A stretch of 64,000 bases of DNA from Rhodococcoides fascians NBRC 12155 = LMG 3623 (GCF_001894785.1 NZ_BCWW01000010.1:62001-126000); one strand, 5' to 3'. Shown: positions 8,519 to 17,201, counted from the stretch's first letter. The notes: generated by a model not told the origin, from the letters alone. A program made the numbers and translations.

Positions 8519-9484
8519 GTGACGTTGCCAGCGCACCCGGTCACTGTCGCCGCCTACCTCGTCGACGCCGCCGACACCCGCACCGAGACGGGGGAGCGGG
8601 CCTACGCTGTCGCCACTTTCGGTACCTGGATCGCGGCGATCAACCACCAGCACCGCACCACCGGACATCTATCGCCGTCTGCTCATGAACTGGTCACCGC
8701 GACCCTGTCGGGGATACGACGCGAGTACGCCGCGGCGGGGGACCGACCCCGCGCCCCGCGAGACCCGCTCCTGGTCGACGACATCAAATTACTCGTCGCA
8801 ACCGCTCGAGAACGTCGCCGAGGCTGGGCCGACGAGGTGCTCGAACGCCGCGATTCGGCGATTCTGCTGCTCGGGTTCGCCGGCGCATTCCGACGAAGCG
8901 AACTCTCCGATCTGGTGTGCGGCGACATCACCGTCCACCGGCAGGACGGCCTGCACGTGCGGCTGCGGAAGTCGAAGACCGACCAGGACGGCCGGGGAGC
9001 GGCGAAGGCCCTACCGTACACCGACTCTCACGAAACCCGCCCACCATGCGCCTACGTCCGCTGGGTGCAGGTCGTCGCCGCGTTCGATGTCGGTGGACGA
9101 CCGTCTGTTATCCGACTGCTCAGGAAGCGGGGAGCGTTCGACGCTCACGTGTGTCGTGGGGGATTACCTCGAACCGCCGCCCGTGCACCTCTGTTCCGGG
9201 CCATCGCCAAGAACGGCAACCTCGGAGCGACCGCGTTGTCCGGGGCAGCGATCCACCAGAGCGTCCGCCGCCGCGCCGAACACGCCGGCTACGACCCCAC
9301 CGCGCTCGCCAAACTCGGCGGACACTCCCTCCGCGCCGGCTTCGTCACCCAGGGAACCCGCAATGGTGCCGACGGATCCGCGATCGCCCGCCAGACCGGC
9401 CACGCCAGCCTCGACTCCGTCGAGGTGTATCGCCGCGAACACGCACCCCTTGTCGGAAATGCGGTCAACGACATCGGTCTCTAG
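8519..9484 (+). CDS. Tyrosine-type site-specific recombinase/integrase
   Basis: This 321-aa frame carries the rest of the core-binding domain and a full catalytic domain. The first catalytic Arg is in GFAGAFRRSEL, the beta-hairpin Lys in RLRKSKTDQDG, the HxxR motif in HSLRAGF, and the tyrosine in SLDSVEVYRRE near the C-terminus. All expected catalytic residues are therefore present. The natural gene begins at 8309, but a TGA at 8486 removes about 70 residues including the first helix of the DNA-clamping domain, so activity is doubtful unless read-through or a GTG 8519 start suffices. The degenerate copy at 1925-2760 is its relative. Such enzymes move integrative elements, consistent with the tRNA remnant just upstream. 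Confidence 0.8.
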   Translation: MTLPAHPVTVAAYLVDAADTRTETGERAYAVATFGTWIAAINHQHRTTGHLSPSAHELVTATLSGIRREYAAAGDRPRAPRDPLLVDDIKLLVATARERRRGWADEVLERRDSAILLLGFAGAFRRSELSDLVCGDITVHRQDGLHVRLRKSKTDQDGRGAAKALPYTDSHETRPPCAYVRWVQVVAAFDVGGRPSVIRLLRKRGAFDAHVCRGGLPRTAARAPLFRAIAKNGNLGATALSGAAIHQSVRRRAEHAGYDPTALAKLGGHSLRAGFVTQGTRNGADGSAIARQTGHASLDSVEVYRREHAPLVGNAVNDIGL

Positions 9485-9537
9485 TCGTCTCGATCGTCAC
9501 GAGGCAGCACATCTGGAAACCCGTTCTCACCTAGACC

Positions 9538-10098
9538 TTAGCTAGGCTGACGTGCCGACTCGTCGCCGCTACCGCCGCTATTCTTTCGCGTCGGAGGTAC
9601 TACTGGCTCAGTACAAGGGGGCAGGAAAGATCCGTCTGTGCGTTTCAAACCCATCGCGTCACTGATCGCGTCGTTCGCCAATCGATCAAGTGCTCGAAAG
9701 CGCCGCGCGAGGTCCATTAAGCGACCTGCACTCCACCCCCGTATGTCGTAACCACCGTTCTCCGGTCGCTTTTTGGTCGACTTGCCGCGCAGCATCGTCA
9801 CGTAGACGCTGCGTCCGCTAGGGGGACGCAGCCACAAGCCATGCACCACGTGATGGCGCAATGGCAGGAGGGCGCGAGCTTCGTCTGCAATCGGCCGCAG
9901 AGTCGGATCGCCGATGTCTTCCAAGGCTCTAACAAGGGTCTCTCCGCTTCGCGACCAACGCGGGTCAGGCGCGTCAATTCCGGTACGGAGCACGATCAGT
10001 TCCCCCAAAGAGTCCTCTGCGACGGACGCCTCCAGGACAACGTATCCAACGGCACTGGCTAACTCGCTTGCGTCGATACTTTCGGCTCCCTCCGTCAC
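9538..10098 (-). CDS. Hypothetical protein with HEPN-like RX4H motif
   Basis: This 186-aa protein is mainly helical in its first half. Residues 81-86 read R-H-H-V-V-H in the context LLPLRHHVVHGLW, which fits the RX4-6H signature of HEPN ribonucleases and is preceded by long amphipathic helices (ELASAVGYVVLEASVAEDSL). The C-terminal ~30 residues are low-complexity. I do not recognise a named family and the HEPN link rests on the motif and helical setting only. It is transcribed away from the 5'-nucleotidase gene at 10368 with ~270 bases between them, next to an integrase, so a defence or toxin role is possible but unproven. Confidence 0.6.
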   Translation of the reverse strand: MTEGAESIDASELASAVGYVVLEASVAEDSLGELIVLRTGIDAPDPRWSRSGETLVRALEDIGDPTLRPIADEARALLPLRHHVVHGLWLRPPSGRSVYVTMLRGKSTKKRPENGGYDIRGWSAGRLMDLARRFRALDRLANDAISDAMGLKRTDGSFLPPCTEPVVPPTRKNSGGSGDESARQPS

Positions 10099-10367
10099 AT
10101 CGGGGAAGCTACACCAGCTATGGGTGCGACCTATGGCCGCCTGATTTCCTCATTTCGCTCCGTACAGGTACCCGCATGACAAATACGCCTCTGTAACCGC
10201 ACGTCAGCGGTACGTGAACCGACCCGCAGGTCGCTTTGCGTTCCTGATCACCTCGCCGTCGACGTAGTCCGCCGAGAATGACCTTGATCCGCCCCAAAAA
10301 CTGAGCCGACAGCAGCTTCTCGGCGTGGGTCGTCGAAAGTACGACGAACAGTGCCATGCTTGCTTCC

Positions 10368-11339
10368 ATGGCATATGACCTCTCGAACCGTCTGGTGATA
10401 GGGGTCGCGTCTAGTGCGCTCTTCGACTTGGCTTCCAGCGACGCCGTGTTCAAGGAACAAGGAGAGAGTGAGTACCGCCAGTACCAGGAAGACCACCTGA
10501 ACGAGCCATTAACCCCTGGAGTGGCTTTCCCGTTTGTGCGACGTCTATTGGGCTTAAACAACCTGTCGCCGAGCGCAACTGACCCGCTGGTCGAAGTGGT
10601 GATCATGTCGCGTAATGACCCGGACACTGGTCTCCGGGTCATGAAGTCGGTGGCGCACCACAAACTCGGCATCACACGAGCGATATTTAGAGCCGGACGC
10701 TCACCGTACGAATTCATACCCGCACTAAACATCTCACTCTATTTGTCTGCGGATGAAGTCGCGGTGAGAGCGGCGGTCGACGCGGGATTCCCTGCGGGCC
10801 TCGTGCTCGACTCCATAGCCGAGGATGAGGACGACGACGACCTGCGAATCGCGTTCGACTTCGACGGAGTGCTCACCGATGACAGTGCCGAGCAGGTGTT
10901 CCAGACGCAGGATCTGGCCGCATTTCACGCAAACGAGTCCGATCACGTCGATGAGGTACTGCCCGAGGGTCTCCTTCTGCCGTTCTTGCGTGCGCTGTCT
11001 CGGATTCAGCGTGCTGAACAAGCGAGGTCGGCCGAAGACACTAGCTACGGAAAGCGGCTCTTTGTCTCACTCGTGACTGCCAGGAACGCGCCCGCCCACG
11101 AGCGCGTCATACGAAGTTTAAAAAAATGGGAAGTCACTGTCGACGACGCATTTTTCTTGGGCGGAATCGAGAAGGGTCTCATCATGGAGGTCCTCAAACC
11201 ACACATCTTCTTCGACGATCAGAAAATCCACTTGGATCGGACGTCGAAATATGCGCCTTCGGTGCACATCCCGTTTGGCGAACTCAACCGGATGTCGTCA
11301 ACGGTTGAAGCCGCCGGGGATCAGGCAAATCCGACATGA
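10368..11339 (+). CDS. Cytosolic 5'-nucleotidase, cN-I family (HAD-like)
   Basis: The 323-aa sequence matches the bacterial cN-I type 5'-nucleotidase family (PF06189) along its whole length. It has an N-terminal ALFDLASSD-VF block, PLTPGVAFPFVRRLL and VVIMSRNDPDTGLRV, then a HAD core with DFDGVLTDD (nucleophile Asp), VTARNAPAHERV (Thr motif), and the C-terminal KPHIFFDDQKIH acidic motif. The enzyme would dephosphorylate nucleoside 5'-monophosphates in the cytoplasm. ATG 10368 (MAYDLSN) is preferred because the family begins close to the first conserved block; ATG 10356 adds four residues. No strong ribosome site is visible. Its position between an integrase and a tRNA-associated repeat places it among accessory genes; nucleotide depletion in phage defence is a possible but inferred role. 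Confidence 0.85.
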   Translation: MAYDLSNRLVIGVASSALFDLASSDAVFKEQGESEYRQYQEDHLNEPLTPGVAFPFVRRLLGLNNLSPSATDPLVEVVIMSRNDPDTGLRVMKSVAHHKLGITRAIFRAGRSPYEFIPALNISLYLSADEVAVRAAVDAGFPAGLVLDSIAEDEDDDDLRIAFDFDGVLTDDSAEQVFQTQDLAAFHANESDHVDEVLPEGLLLPFLRALSRIQRAEQARSAEDTSYGKRLFVSLVTARNAPAHERVIRSLKKWEVTVDDAFFLGGIEKGLIMEVLKPHIFFDDQKIHLDRTSKYAPSVHIPFGELNRMSSTVEAAGDQANPT

Positions 11340-11887
11340 GTCAGGGTTGATAGCGTCGACAGCTACGAATGTGAACTCGGCCTTATCGAAGCTGTTGGTG
11401 TCACAGATGCGAGTTGGATTGGGTGACAGACGGTGGCGGCTCGGACTGACGTCGATGAGGGTGTGGCCAGCCAAGTGACCTGCTGATTGAATGAGCGAGT
11501 GTGTCCGGCATTGTGGCGGGCCCAGGGAACCTGGCGCACCGTCGGCCCAATGTCTGGCAATCGAACCGCAGGGAATCGGCTCCTATCCTCACACGACACC
11601 CAATCTTCACGCAAGGTCGGTATCCACGTTCATTTCAGCAACTCGTCAAGCTATCTTGACGGTGCGGTAACTGCCGTTTCCGCACTACGTGGTCAGTGGT
11701 TGATTCGACGAAGGCGGTCTGTTCAGCGATCACATGGACGACGTCGGGGCCCGGCACGTCCAGTCTGACAGTTGCCATGTTCGCTCACCCCCACAGAGTC
11801 GTGAGGACGGCTCGCTTTTTCGCGTTCGGGTAGCGCCTCCGCTGGCCTGCGGAGCAGTAGTCTGGGTTGGAGTTGAGGAGGTGTCGA
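11340..11887. other. Intergenic stretch, no gene recognised
   Basis: Frames in both directions are short, lack ribosome sites and show no domain. I see nothing functional that can be supported. Confidence 0.4.
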
Positions 11888-12004
11888 TTGTCGATAGGCC
11901 GACCGTCTGTGGATCGTGTACGGGCTATTGATGCTGCTCGTATCAACAGTGCTCTCGAGGGTGCTCGCAGTACCGAGGCGTCTCCTGATTCGGGTCGCGT
12001 TTGA
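11888..12004 (+). CDS. Possible 38-aa small protein
   Basis: A TTG at 11888 follows a strong ribosome-site match (GAGGAGGTG, 11875-11883) and opens a 38-codon frame containing RVRAIDAARINSALEGAR, which would form an amphipathic helix. It ends at TGA 12002-12004, about 90 bases before the first tRNA-Lys-like repeat. The TTG start and short length make it weak; it could instead be the tail of a lost gene. Confidence 0.3.
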   Translation: MSIGRPSVDRVRAIDAARINSALEGARSTEASPDSGRV

Positions 12005-12243
12005 GCAAGAGGGAGCTCATCACTTTGAATCGTGGTGGAGTCGAATGTCCATGGCGGTCCGTTTAGACGATGGGGGACCATGAGGGACTGAGATGGACCG
12101 GGAGCAGGTCGCCGGTGGTCATCGTTTACTCATCACTTTGAGGCGCACCCGGGTGGATTCGTGTGGACGCCGATGGTCACTCGATTCGCCAAACACCCTG
12201 CTCAACGGGCCGATGATGGACGTGAGTGCATCCACTTGAATTG

Positions 12244-12291
12244 TTATCTCTTGTACAGCGGGTCCGGGGTTCGAATCCCTGATGGCGCACA
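12244..12291 (+). pseudogene. tRNA-Lys(CTT)-like 3' half
   Basis: The segment has a T-arm CGGGG-TTCGAAT-CCCTG and an acceptor 3' strand ATGGCGC followed by A, as in actinobacterial tRNA-Lys. The preceding CTCTTGTACAGCGGGTCC resembles a decayed anticodon arm with CTT. No D-arm or 5' acceptor strand is present, so this is an attachment-site relic and not a working tRNA. Confidence 0.55.
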
Positions 12292-12295
12292 CCGA

Positions 12296-12336
12296 GTGCC
12301 CCTGAACAGCATATTTGCTGCTCAGGGGCACTTTTT
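12296..12336 (+). terminator. Rho-independent terminator in repeat copy 1
   Basis: GTGCCCCTGA pairs with TCAGGGGCAC, the helix extends through CAGCA/TGCTG with a short AT-rich loop, and five T residues follow. It sits just after the tRNA-like 3' half, where a tRNA terminator would be. The counterpart in copy 2 (about 21072-21115) has lost most of the pairing but keeps the T-run. Confidence 0.75.
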
Positions 12337-12346
12337 GTTGTCCGGG

Positions 12347-13090
12347 TACGTGTGGGCGACCGCAATCTTGGCAAGAATGGACAACTCTGTGACCTGCGGG
12401 TTCGCAAGCGCCGGAGGGCGTTTCGGAGACTTGACTCTTAATCGCGAATACCGGGAGTCAGGTTCCGGCTGCTATGCCGCTGACCTGCGAGTTGTGTGCC
12501 GGATTCGCACCGCCGGGTAGCTGATGGACGCCTGTGGACGCTCCAGTCATCACTTACTCATCTTTTTGAGCATCTACAACCGAACGCGGCCAGTATCCGT
12601 AGGCATTCCGCGGGAGGTGCTCGAGCAGTATCGGCATTGAGACGACGGACGAGCATGAGACGAAATTGGCAGTTCCTGCGGTGTCGAGACGGTTCTGGTG
12701 TTCGGTGGTGCCCACCTCGGGAAGTTCGAGGGTGTTGTTCAGTCCGCAGTCACCACGTGGAAATGATGGCTGCACCGACGGCTCGACGAGCTACATGTCG
12801 ACAGGTGCCGCCGCGAGAACGACTCCAGGCACCGGGCTTCGAAGATCGAGTGGCGAGGTAGCTGCCGACGTCCGGGGTCAGTGCCCAGGTCAGGAGGAGG
12901 TCCGGAGCTCAGCGAGGCCGACCGCCGGGATCGAATCGTGGTTATCGGATCGGATCGGATCGGACTGGCAAGAGGTGCCCTGCTGGTGCACCCCTCGACA
13001 GTGACTCCCCGACACGGGGTTTTGGCGATTGACTAGTCGATGTGAGTCGCGCTGAGCGCGAACGATCCGACGCGAGAATAGGACTGTGTG
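12347..13090. other. Intergenic stretch, no gene recognised
   Basis: Several overlapping short frames occur but none has a ribosome site plus a recognisable domain. A five-base GGATC repeat (about 12945-12964) is the only visible simple repeat. TCATCACTTACTCATC near 12548 resembles part of the flanking direct repeat, suggesting further decayed integration debris. Confidence 0.4.
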
Positions 13091-13438
13091 ATGACCGATC
13101 AACCCAGGCAGGTAAGAGGTGGGCGGTCGATGTTCGGAGATTTCGCTCCGAAGCTCGCTGAGCTCACCGACGACGTACTTTTCGCGGACGTGTGGAACAG
13201 GCCCGAGCTCGCCGCCCGTGACAGGAGTCTGGTCACCGTGGCCGTACTCGCGGCGGGAGGCGACACCGCGCAGCTCGAGTTCCACCTCGGCCACGCGATC
13301 GAGAACGGCGTGACGCAGAGCGAACTGATCGAGACGTTGACGCACGTGACGCTGTACGCGGGCTGGCCCAAGGGTATGGCGGCAATGGGCGTCGCCAAGA
13401 AACTCTTCGATGAGAGTGCCAGCTCGGACGCATCCTGA
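13091..13438 (+). CDS. Carboxymuconolactone decarboxylase family (AhpD-like) protein
   Basis: This is a 115-aa single-domain CMD protein. It matches the family fold through LVTVAVLAAGGDTAQLEFHLGHAIENGVTQSELIETLTHVTLYAGWP. The thiol CxxC of AhpD is absent, so it resembles the gamma-CMD subgroup and not the peroxide-reducing enzymes. ATG 13091 is preferred over the GTG three bases earlier. A cupin gene follows after 46 bases on the same strand; CMD-cupin pairs are common in actinobacteria and often act in detoxification, but the substrate is unknown. Confidence 0.85.
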   Translation: MTDQPRQVRGGRSMFGDFAPKLAELTDDVLFADVWNRPELAARDRSLVTVAVLAAGGDTAQLEFHLGHAIENGVTQSELIETLTHVTLYAGWPKGMAAMGVAKKLFDESASSDAS

Positions 13439-13484
13439 GGTACAGCCGCTCCCTGGTAGGTATACGACAGAAAGTAGGCCCTCG

Positions 13485-13886
13485 ATGAACATCGAACCCG
13501 CAGTTCCCACCACCAAGAACCCCGCCGAGCAATTCGCCGGCGATGTGTGGCTGGACCCGATCGCGATGCCGCACGAAGCGAATCAGACGATGGTCGTTGC
13601 GACCGTTCGATTTGCACCCGGCGCTCGCACGGCCTGGCATTCACACGAGAACGGACAATACCTGCGTGTCACGCAGGGAATCGCGCGATTCGGAAGCCGC
13701 GACGGCACGATCATCGAGGTTCACTCAGGCCAGACCCTCTACACCCCTCCCGGCGAAGAGCATTGGCACGCAGCAGCTCCCGGCGTGTACATGGAGCACA
13801 TCGCGATGCTTCAGAACGGTGAGGATCCGTCCACCACGACGACGTGGGCCGAGCACATCACCGATGAGCAGTACGAGGGCCGCTGA
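13485..13886 (+). CDS. Cupin-domain protein
   Basis: The 133-aa protein has a single cupin barrel. The metal-binding motif 1 is WHSHENGQYLRVTQG (two His and one Glu-equivalent region), and motif 2 is PPGEEHWHAAA. It resembles small cupins paired with carboxymuconolactone decarboxylases, such as the gene directly upstream. ATG 13485 (MNIEPAV) is chosen because residues before it have no homology and the frame there overlaps the upstream gene. Cytoplasmic; substrate not predictable. Confidence 0.85.
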   Translation: MNIEPAVPTTKNPAEQFAGDVWLDPIAMPHEANQTMVVATVRFAPGARTAWHSHENGQYLRVTQGIARFGSRDGTIIEVHSGQTLYTPPGEEHWHAAAPGVYMEHIAMLQNGEDPSTTTTWAEHITDEQYEGR

Positions 13887-14016
13887 TCGCAGCGGGCTCC
13901 GACAGTCGAATCGGTCTCGTCCAGGACGGGAGGGTTCCCCGACATGGGATCCCACTGTCCGGTTCGTCCGAACACCTCATATCTAATCCAACCGGAAACG
14001 CAAAGAGGTAAGCACG

Positions 14017-14475
14017 GTGAAGAAACTCTTGATCTCCGGGGTCGCAGCAGTCGGACTGTTGATCACGACCGCCGCCTGCTCGCAAGCATCGGACCAGGCA
14101 GGTAGTGACGGTCTGACCGGCGAGTGGCGGATGACCTCGCTCGAGGTCGGAACAGAGGGCGATCTGACGCCCACACCGTATTCAGGGCAGGTCATCTTCA
14201 CGGACGAGACGATGTCGGTACAGGCAATGAACCCGGACACGTCCGCACCGGACACCCCCTTGACGGTCCAGGGATACGAGGCGTACTTCGGTGACCTCAC
14301 CACCAACGCTGATGCCGGAACCCTCACCGTCACAGTGGAATCAGCGGCAGCGCGGGACCTGATCGGGCAGACGTTCGAGCGAAACTACGAGGTCGACGGT
14401 GACACCCTGGTGCTGACACCGAGCGATCCCGCCGAGGGGTTTCGGGTGACCTACGAACGACAGTCCGCGTCGTGA
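14017..14475 (+). CDS. Lipoprotein with lipocalin-like domain
   Basis: This 152-aa protein starts at GTG after an AAAGAGG ribosome site. It has a lipoprotein signal peptide (LISGVAAVGLLITTAAC) with the lipobox cysteine near residue 21, so it would be anchored on the outer face of the cytoplasmic membrane. The mature part (LTGEWRMTSLE ... FRVTYER) fits the bacterial lipocalin-like family that binds small ligands. Its stop overlaps the next gene as GTGA, so the two lipoproteins are translationally coupled. Confidence 0.75.
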   Translation: MKKLLISGVAAVGLLITTAACSQASDQAGSDGLTGEWRMTSLEVGTEGDLTPTPYSGQVIFTDETMSVQAMNPDTSAPDTPLTVQGYEAYFGDLTTNADAGTLTVTVESAAARDLIGQTFERNYEVDGDTLVLTPSDPAEGFRVTYERQSAS

Positions 14476-15044
14476 CGGCATCGGCCGTGCGAAGCCGAGT
14501 CCTTTCCGGTCTGGTCGCGGCGTCCTCGGTTCTCGCGCTGGCGGCCTGTTCCGCCGGAACCGCCTCGGAGTCGACGGCTGAAAGGTCCAGCTCCACCAGG
14601 GCGAGCGTCATGATCCCGAATGTCACCAGTGCAAGTGTCCCCGCCACGGTCGACGCTGCGAACGAGCAGGTCGAGAACGGAGAAGCCATGCAGATTGACA
14701 TCCAGGTCGGTGAACGGATCGTCGTCGGAACGTTGAACGACACCGCGGCCAGCCGTGACCTCGCGGCCCAACTCCCGCTGACGCTGAATCTCTCCGACCA
14801 CGGTTCGGTCGAGAAGACTGGGCGGCTGCCGGCAGAGTTGTCGACCGACGGAGCGCCGGGCAGTGCAGACCCGAACCCGGGAGACATCGGCTACTACGCA
14901 CCGGGTAACGACTTCGTCCTCTACTACGGTGATCAAAGCGAGTTCCCAGGCATCGTCATTCTTGGCAGCATGGACCGAACAGGTTCGGACACTGTCGGTT
15001 CCATCGACGGCGATGTGACGGTGACCGTTTCCCGTTCGGAGTAG
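14472..15044 (+). CDS. Lipoprotein with cyclophilin-like fold
   Basis: The 190-aa protein begins at GTG overlapping the previous stop. A signal peptide ends in a lipobox LALAACSAG. The C-terminal ~120 residues (IDIQVGERIVVGTLNDTAASRD ... PGDIGYYAPGNDFVLYYGD) match the cyclophilin-like fold family (PF18050), which has no proven prolyl isomerase activity. It is likely exported and membrane-anchored, partnered with the upstream lipocalin-like lipoprotein. Confidence 0.78.
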   Translation: MTASAVRSRVLSGLVAASSVLALAACSAGTASESTAERSSSTRASVMIPNVTSASVPATVDAANEQVENGEAMQIDIQVGERIVVGTLNDTAASRDLAAQLPLTLNLSDHGSVEKTGRLPAELSTDGAPGSADPNPGDIGYYAPGNDFVLYYGDQSEFPGIVILGSMDRTGSDTVGSIDGDVTVTVSRSE

Positions 15045-15304
15045 CTCACTGTGCAATCGGCACATATATTCCAACGACCAGACGGCTCCCTCGGCCAGAT
15101 GGGATATGACGCGTCGGGCCTGGTCCGGATCCAACGAAACGGCTTAGTATTCGGACAGCAAGCTGCTGACCGCCACGCTCATGGCCGCGGTGCCACCCCG
15201 CGGTGCACGACGAACGATTCCAGAACGAACTGCTCGCTGCTCTCGCGCAGCACACCGGACTCGACCTGCGGCACAATTGGATCGACCTGAAGGAAAACAC
15301 CCTC

Positions 15305-16072
15305 ATGACCGTCACGTACGACTTCACCGGCAAGACCGCATTCGTCACCGGTGCCAGCGCCGGAATGGGCGCGGCAACTGCCCGCGCGTTCGCCGAAGCC
15401 GGTGCCCAAGTTGCCATTGTCGACCTCGACGGGGACGCTGCACGGCACCTCGCAGACGAGTTGAACGCCAACGGTTCCACGGCGATTGCGTTGCAGTGCA
15501 ACGTCTCCGACGAGGATCAGGTTGCCGCGGCAGTCCAGGCCACCGTCGAGGCTTTCGGCACTGTGGATATGGCCTTCAACAATGCCGGAATCATGCTGCC
15601 GCCCGTCGATTCCGCAGACGAAACTGCCGACGCCTTCGACAAGATCGTTGCCGTGAACCTACGGGGTGTGTGGGCGTCGATGAAGCACGAACTCGTACAG
15701 ATGCGTGAGCAGGGGTCCGGTGCCATCGTGAACTGTTCCTCTCTCGGTGGTCTGGTCGGCGGAGCTGGTCGTGCCACCTATCACGCAACCAAGCACGGCG
15801 TCATCGGTTCCACCAAAAGTGTTGCGCTGCAATACGGACAGCATGGAGTGCGCGTCAACGCGGTGTGTCCCGGAACCATCAGTACGCCGATGGTCGAACG
15901 GATGATCGCGGGTGGAGAGCTCGATTCCGACGCTGCCGCGAGTGGTGTGCCGTTGGGACGGCTCGGGCGGCCGGAGGAGATTGCGGCGGCGGTGCTGTGG
16001 CTGTGTAGCGATGCCGCGAGTTACGTCACCGGCGTGGCTTTGCCCGTCGATGCGGGGTATACCGCGCAGTAG
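15305..16072 (+). CDS. Short-chain dehydrogenase/reductase
   Basis: This is a classical SDR of 255 aa: TGASAGMG cofactor motif near residue 13, NNAG, catalytic Ser in CSSLGG and YHATK active site, and a C-terminal DAGYTAQ end. An acidic residue after strand 2 (IVDLDG) favours NAD. ATG 15305 (MTVTYDF) is chosen; a longer frame from 15203 adds 34 residues unrelated to SDRs (HDERFQNELLAALAQHTG), possibly a remnant of a lost gene. A fragment of an aldo/keto reductase follows at 16136. Confidence 0.88.
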   Translation: MTVTYDFTGKTAFVTGASAGMGAATARAFAEAGAQVAIVDLDGDAARHLADELNANGSTAIALQCNVSDEDQVAAAVQATVEAFGTVDMAFNNAGIMLPPVDSADETADAFDKIVAVNLRGVWASMKHELVQMREQGSGAIVNCSSLGGLVGGAGRATYHATKHGVIGSTKSVALQYGQHGVRVNAVCPGTISTPMVERMIAGGELDSDAAASGVPLGRLGRPEEIAAAVLWLCSDAASYVTGVALPVDAGYTAQ

Positions 16073-16135
16073 AGCTCGGCCAGCGTCCACGGACTCGTGA
16101 GGTGGTCCACAGACCACTGCTCAGCTCGACCTTTC

Positions 16136-16310
16136 GGGACCTTTACAAGTCGACCAACCCCGAACGTATCGCGCAGAATTTCGACTGGTTCGATTTCGAG
16201 CTCGACGACGAGCTGGCCGCCATGAATGCTCTCGACCGAGGTGTAGGCGGGGACCCGACCCCGACGACGTGGACTCGACAACATTCGACGTCGAGATCAC
16301 CGAACCCTGA
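16136..16310 (+). pseudogene. C-terminal remnant of an aldo/keto reductase
   Basis: The first part reads YKSTNPERIAQNFDWFDFEL and DDELAAMNALDRGV, the typical AKR C-terminal helix after the PKSTxxxRxxxN cofactor motif. A one-base shift in GGTGTAGGCGGG then moves the frame to GPDPDDVDSTTFDVEITEP followed by a stop at 16308-16310, a normal AKR tail. Nothing of the barrel remains upstream, so this is a deletion remnant. Confidence 0.75.
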
Positions 16311-16337
16311 CCGACATGCGTGCCGGGGGCTGCGCTC

Positions 16338-17201
16338 TCACGCCTCTGCGTGTTGCGCCGCCCAAGATCCGAGTAGATGCAAACGTTCGGCGCTCGGCGA
16401 GCCTGGCTCCGCGGTGTAGACCATGAGGATGGATCCGGGGTCAGCGGTGACGACGAGCTCCTCGTAGGCGAGGTGAATTTCGCCGACGACCGGGTGGTTG
16501 AAACGCTTCTTGCCCGCCCCGTGCGTCCGGACGTTGTGGGCACCCCACAACGTCCGGAATGTCTCGTCGCGCGTGGAAAGTTCACCGACGAGATCCTGGA
16601 GGCCTTTGTCGTGAGGGTCGCGTCCGGCCTCGGCGCGCATGATGGATACACACATTGCGGCGAAGGTGTCCCAGTCGGGATAAAACTCCCGGGACAACGG
16701 ATCGAGGAATTGGAATCGAGCGAGGTTGGGCGTTCGTCCACCGTCTCCGATGATCGGGGCGTAGAACGCCCTACCGAGTTCGTTGGTCGCCAGCAGGTCT
16801 TGACGCTGATTGCGAACGAAAGCCACGCCTTCCGTTATCGAGTCCAGCGCCCACTGCAGACTGATTCTCTGGTTGGTCGGGCGCGAGGCCTTGCGACGCG
16901 GCCGTCCGGACGTCGGAATTCCGTCAGCGGCTCGTGCGAGGTCGAGTAGATGTGCGTGTTCGGTATCGTCGAGCTGCAGGGCGCGTGAGAGTGCATCGAG
17001 CACGGACGCCGACGCACCGCCGATCGCGCCGCGCTCGATGCGTGCGTAGTACTCGACGGAGAGGCCGGCCAAGGACGCGACCTCGCTGCGTCGCAGTCCG
17101 GCGACCCGGCGGTTCATTCCGCCTACGATGCCGGCCGCGTCGGGCGTCAGCCGGGCCCGGCGCGTCATGAGGAACTCACGTACCTCGGCTTTGTTGTTCA
17201 T
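16338..17201 (-). CDS. XRE-family regulator with MmyB-like ligand domain
   Basis: The 287-aa protein has an N-terminal helix-turn-helix (GLRRSEVASLAGLSVEYYARIERG) and a C-terminal PAS-like MmyB domain (residues ~115-270), as in the many actinobacterial regulators that control a neighbouring oxidoreductase. The C-terminal RLHLLGSWAAQHAEA is typical. ATG 17201 (MNNKAEVREFL) is preferred; the upstream extension is arginine-rich shadow sequence. It lies between the AKR remnant and the alcohol dehydrogenase; in related loci such regulators control an adjacent AKR or SDR, so the SDR at 15305 is a candidate target. Confidence 0.88.
   Translation of the reverse strand: MNNKAEVREFLMTRRARLTPDAAGIVGGMNRRVAGLRRSEVASLAGLSVEYYARIERGAIGGASASVLDALSRALQLDDTEHAHLLDLARAADGIPTSGRPRRKASRPTNQRISLQWALDSITEGVAFVRNQRQDLLATNELGRAFYAPIIGDGGRTPNLARFQFLDPLSREFYPDWDTFAAMCVSIMRAEAGRDPHDKGLQDLVGELSTRDETFRTLWGAHNVRTHGAGKKRFNHPVVGEIHLAYEELVVTADPGSILMVYTAEPGSPSAERLHLLGSWAAQHAEA

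Larger units (their letters stand above)
12096..12346 (+). repeat. ~250-bp direct repeat, copy 1 (tRNA-Lys-associated)
   Basis: This copy starts at GACCGGGAGCAG and ends with TTTTTGTTGTCCGGG. It shares extended blocks with 20874-21122, including TACTCATCACTTTG, CTCAACGGGCCGA.GATGGACG and GAATTGTTATCTCT, plus a long identical run through the tRNA 3' half. The two copies face the same way and are 8.8 kb apart, as attachment-site duplications of an integrated element would be. Confidence 0.7.

Noticed and set aside
12943-12964. GGATC pentamer repeat as a CRISPR or regulatory repeat
   Set aside because: It has only about four units, no spacers and no nearby cas genes.
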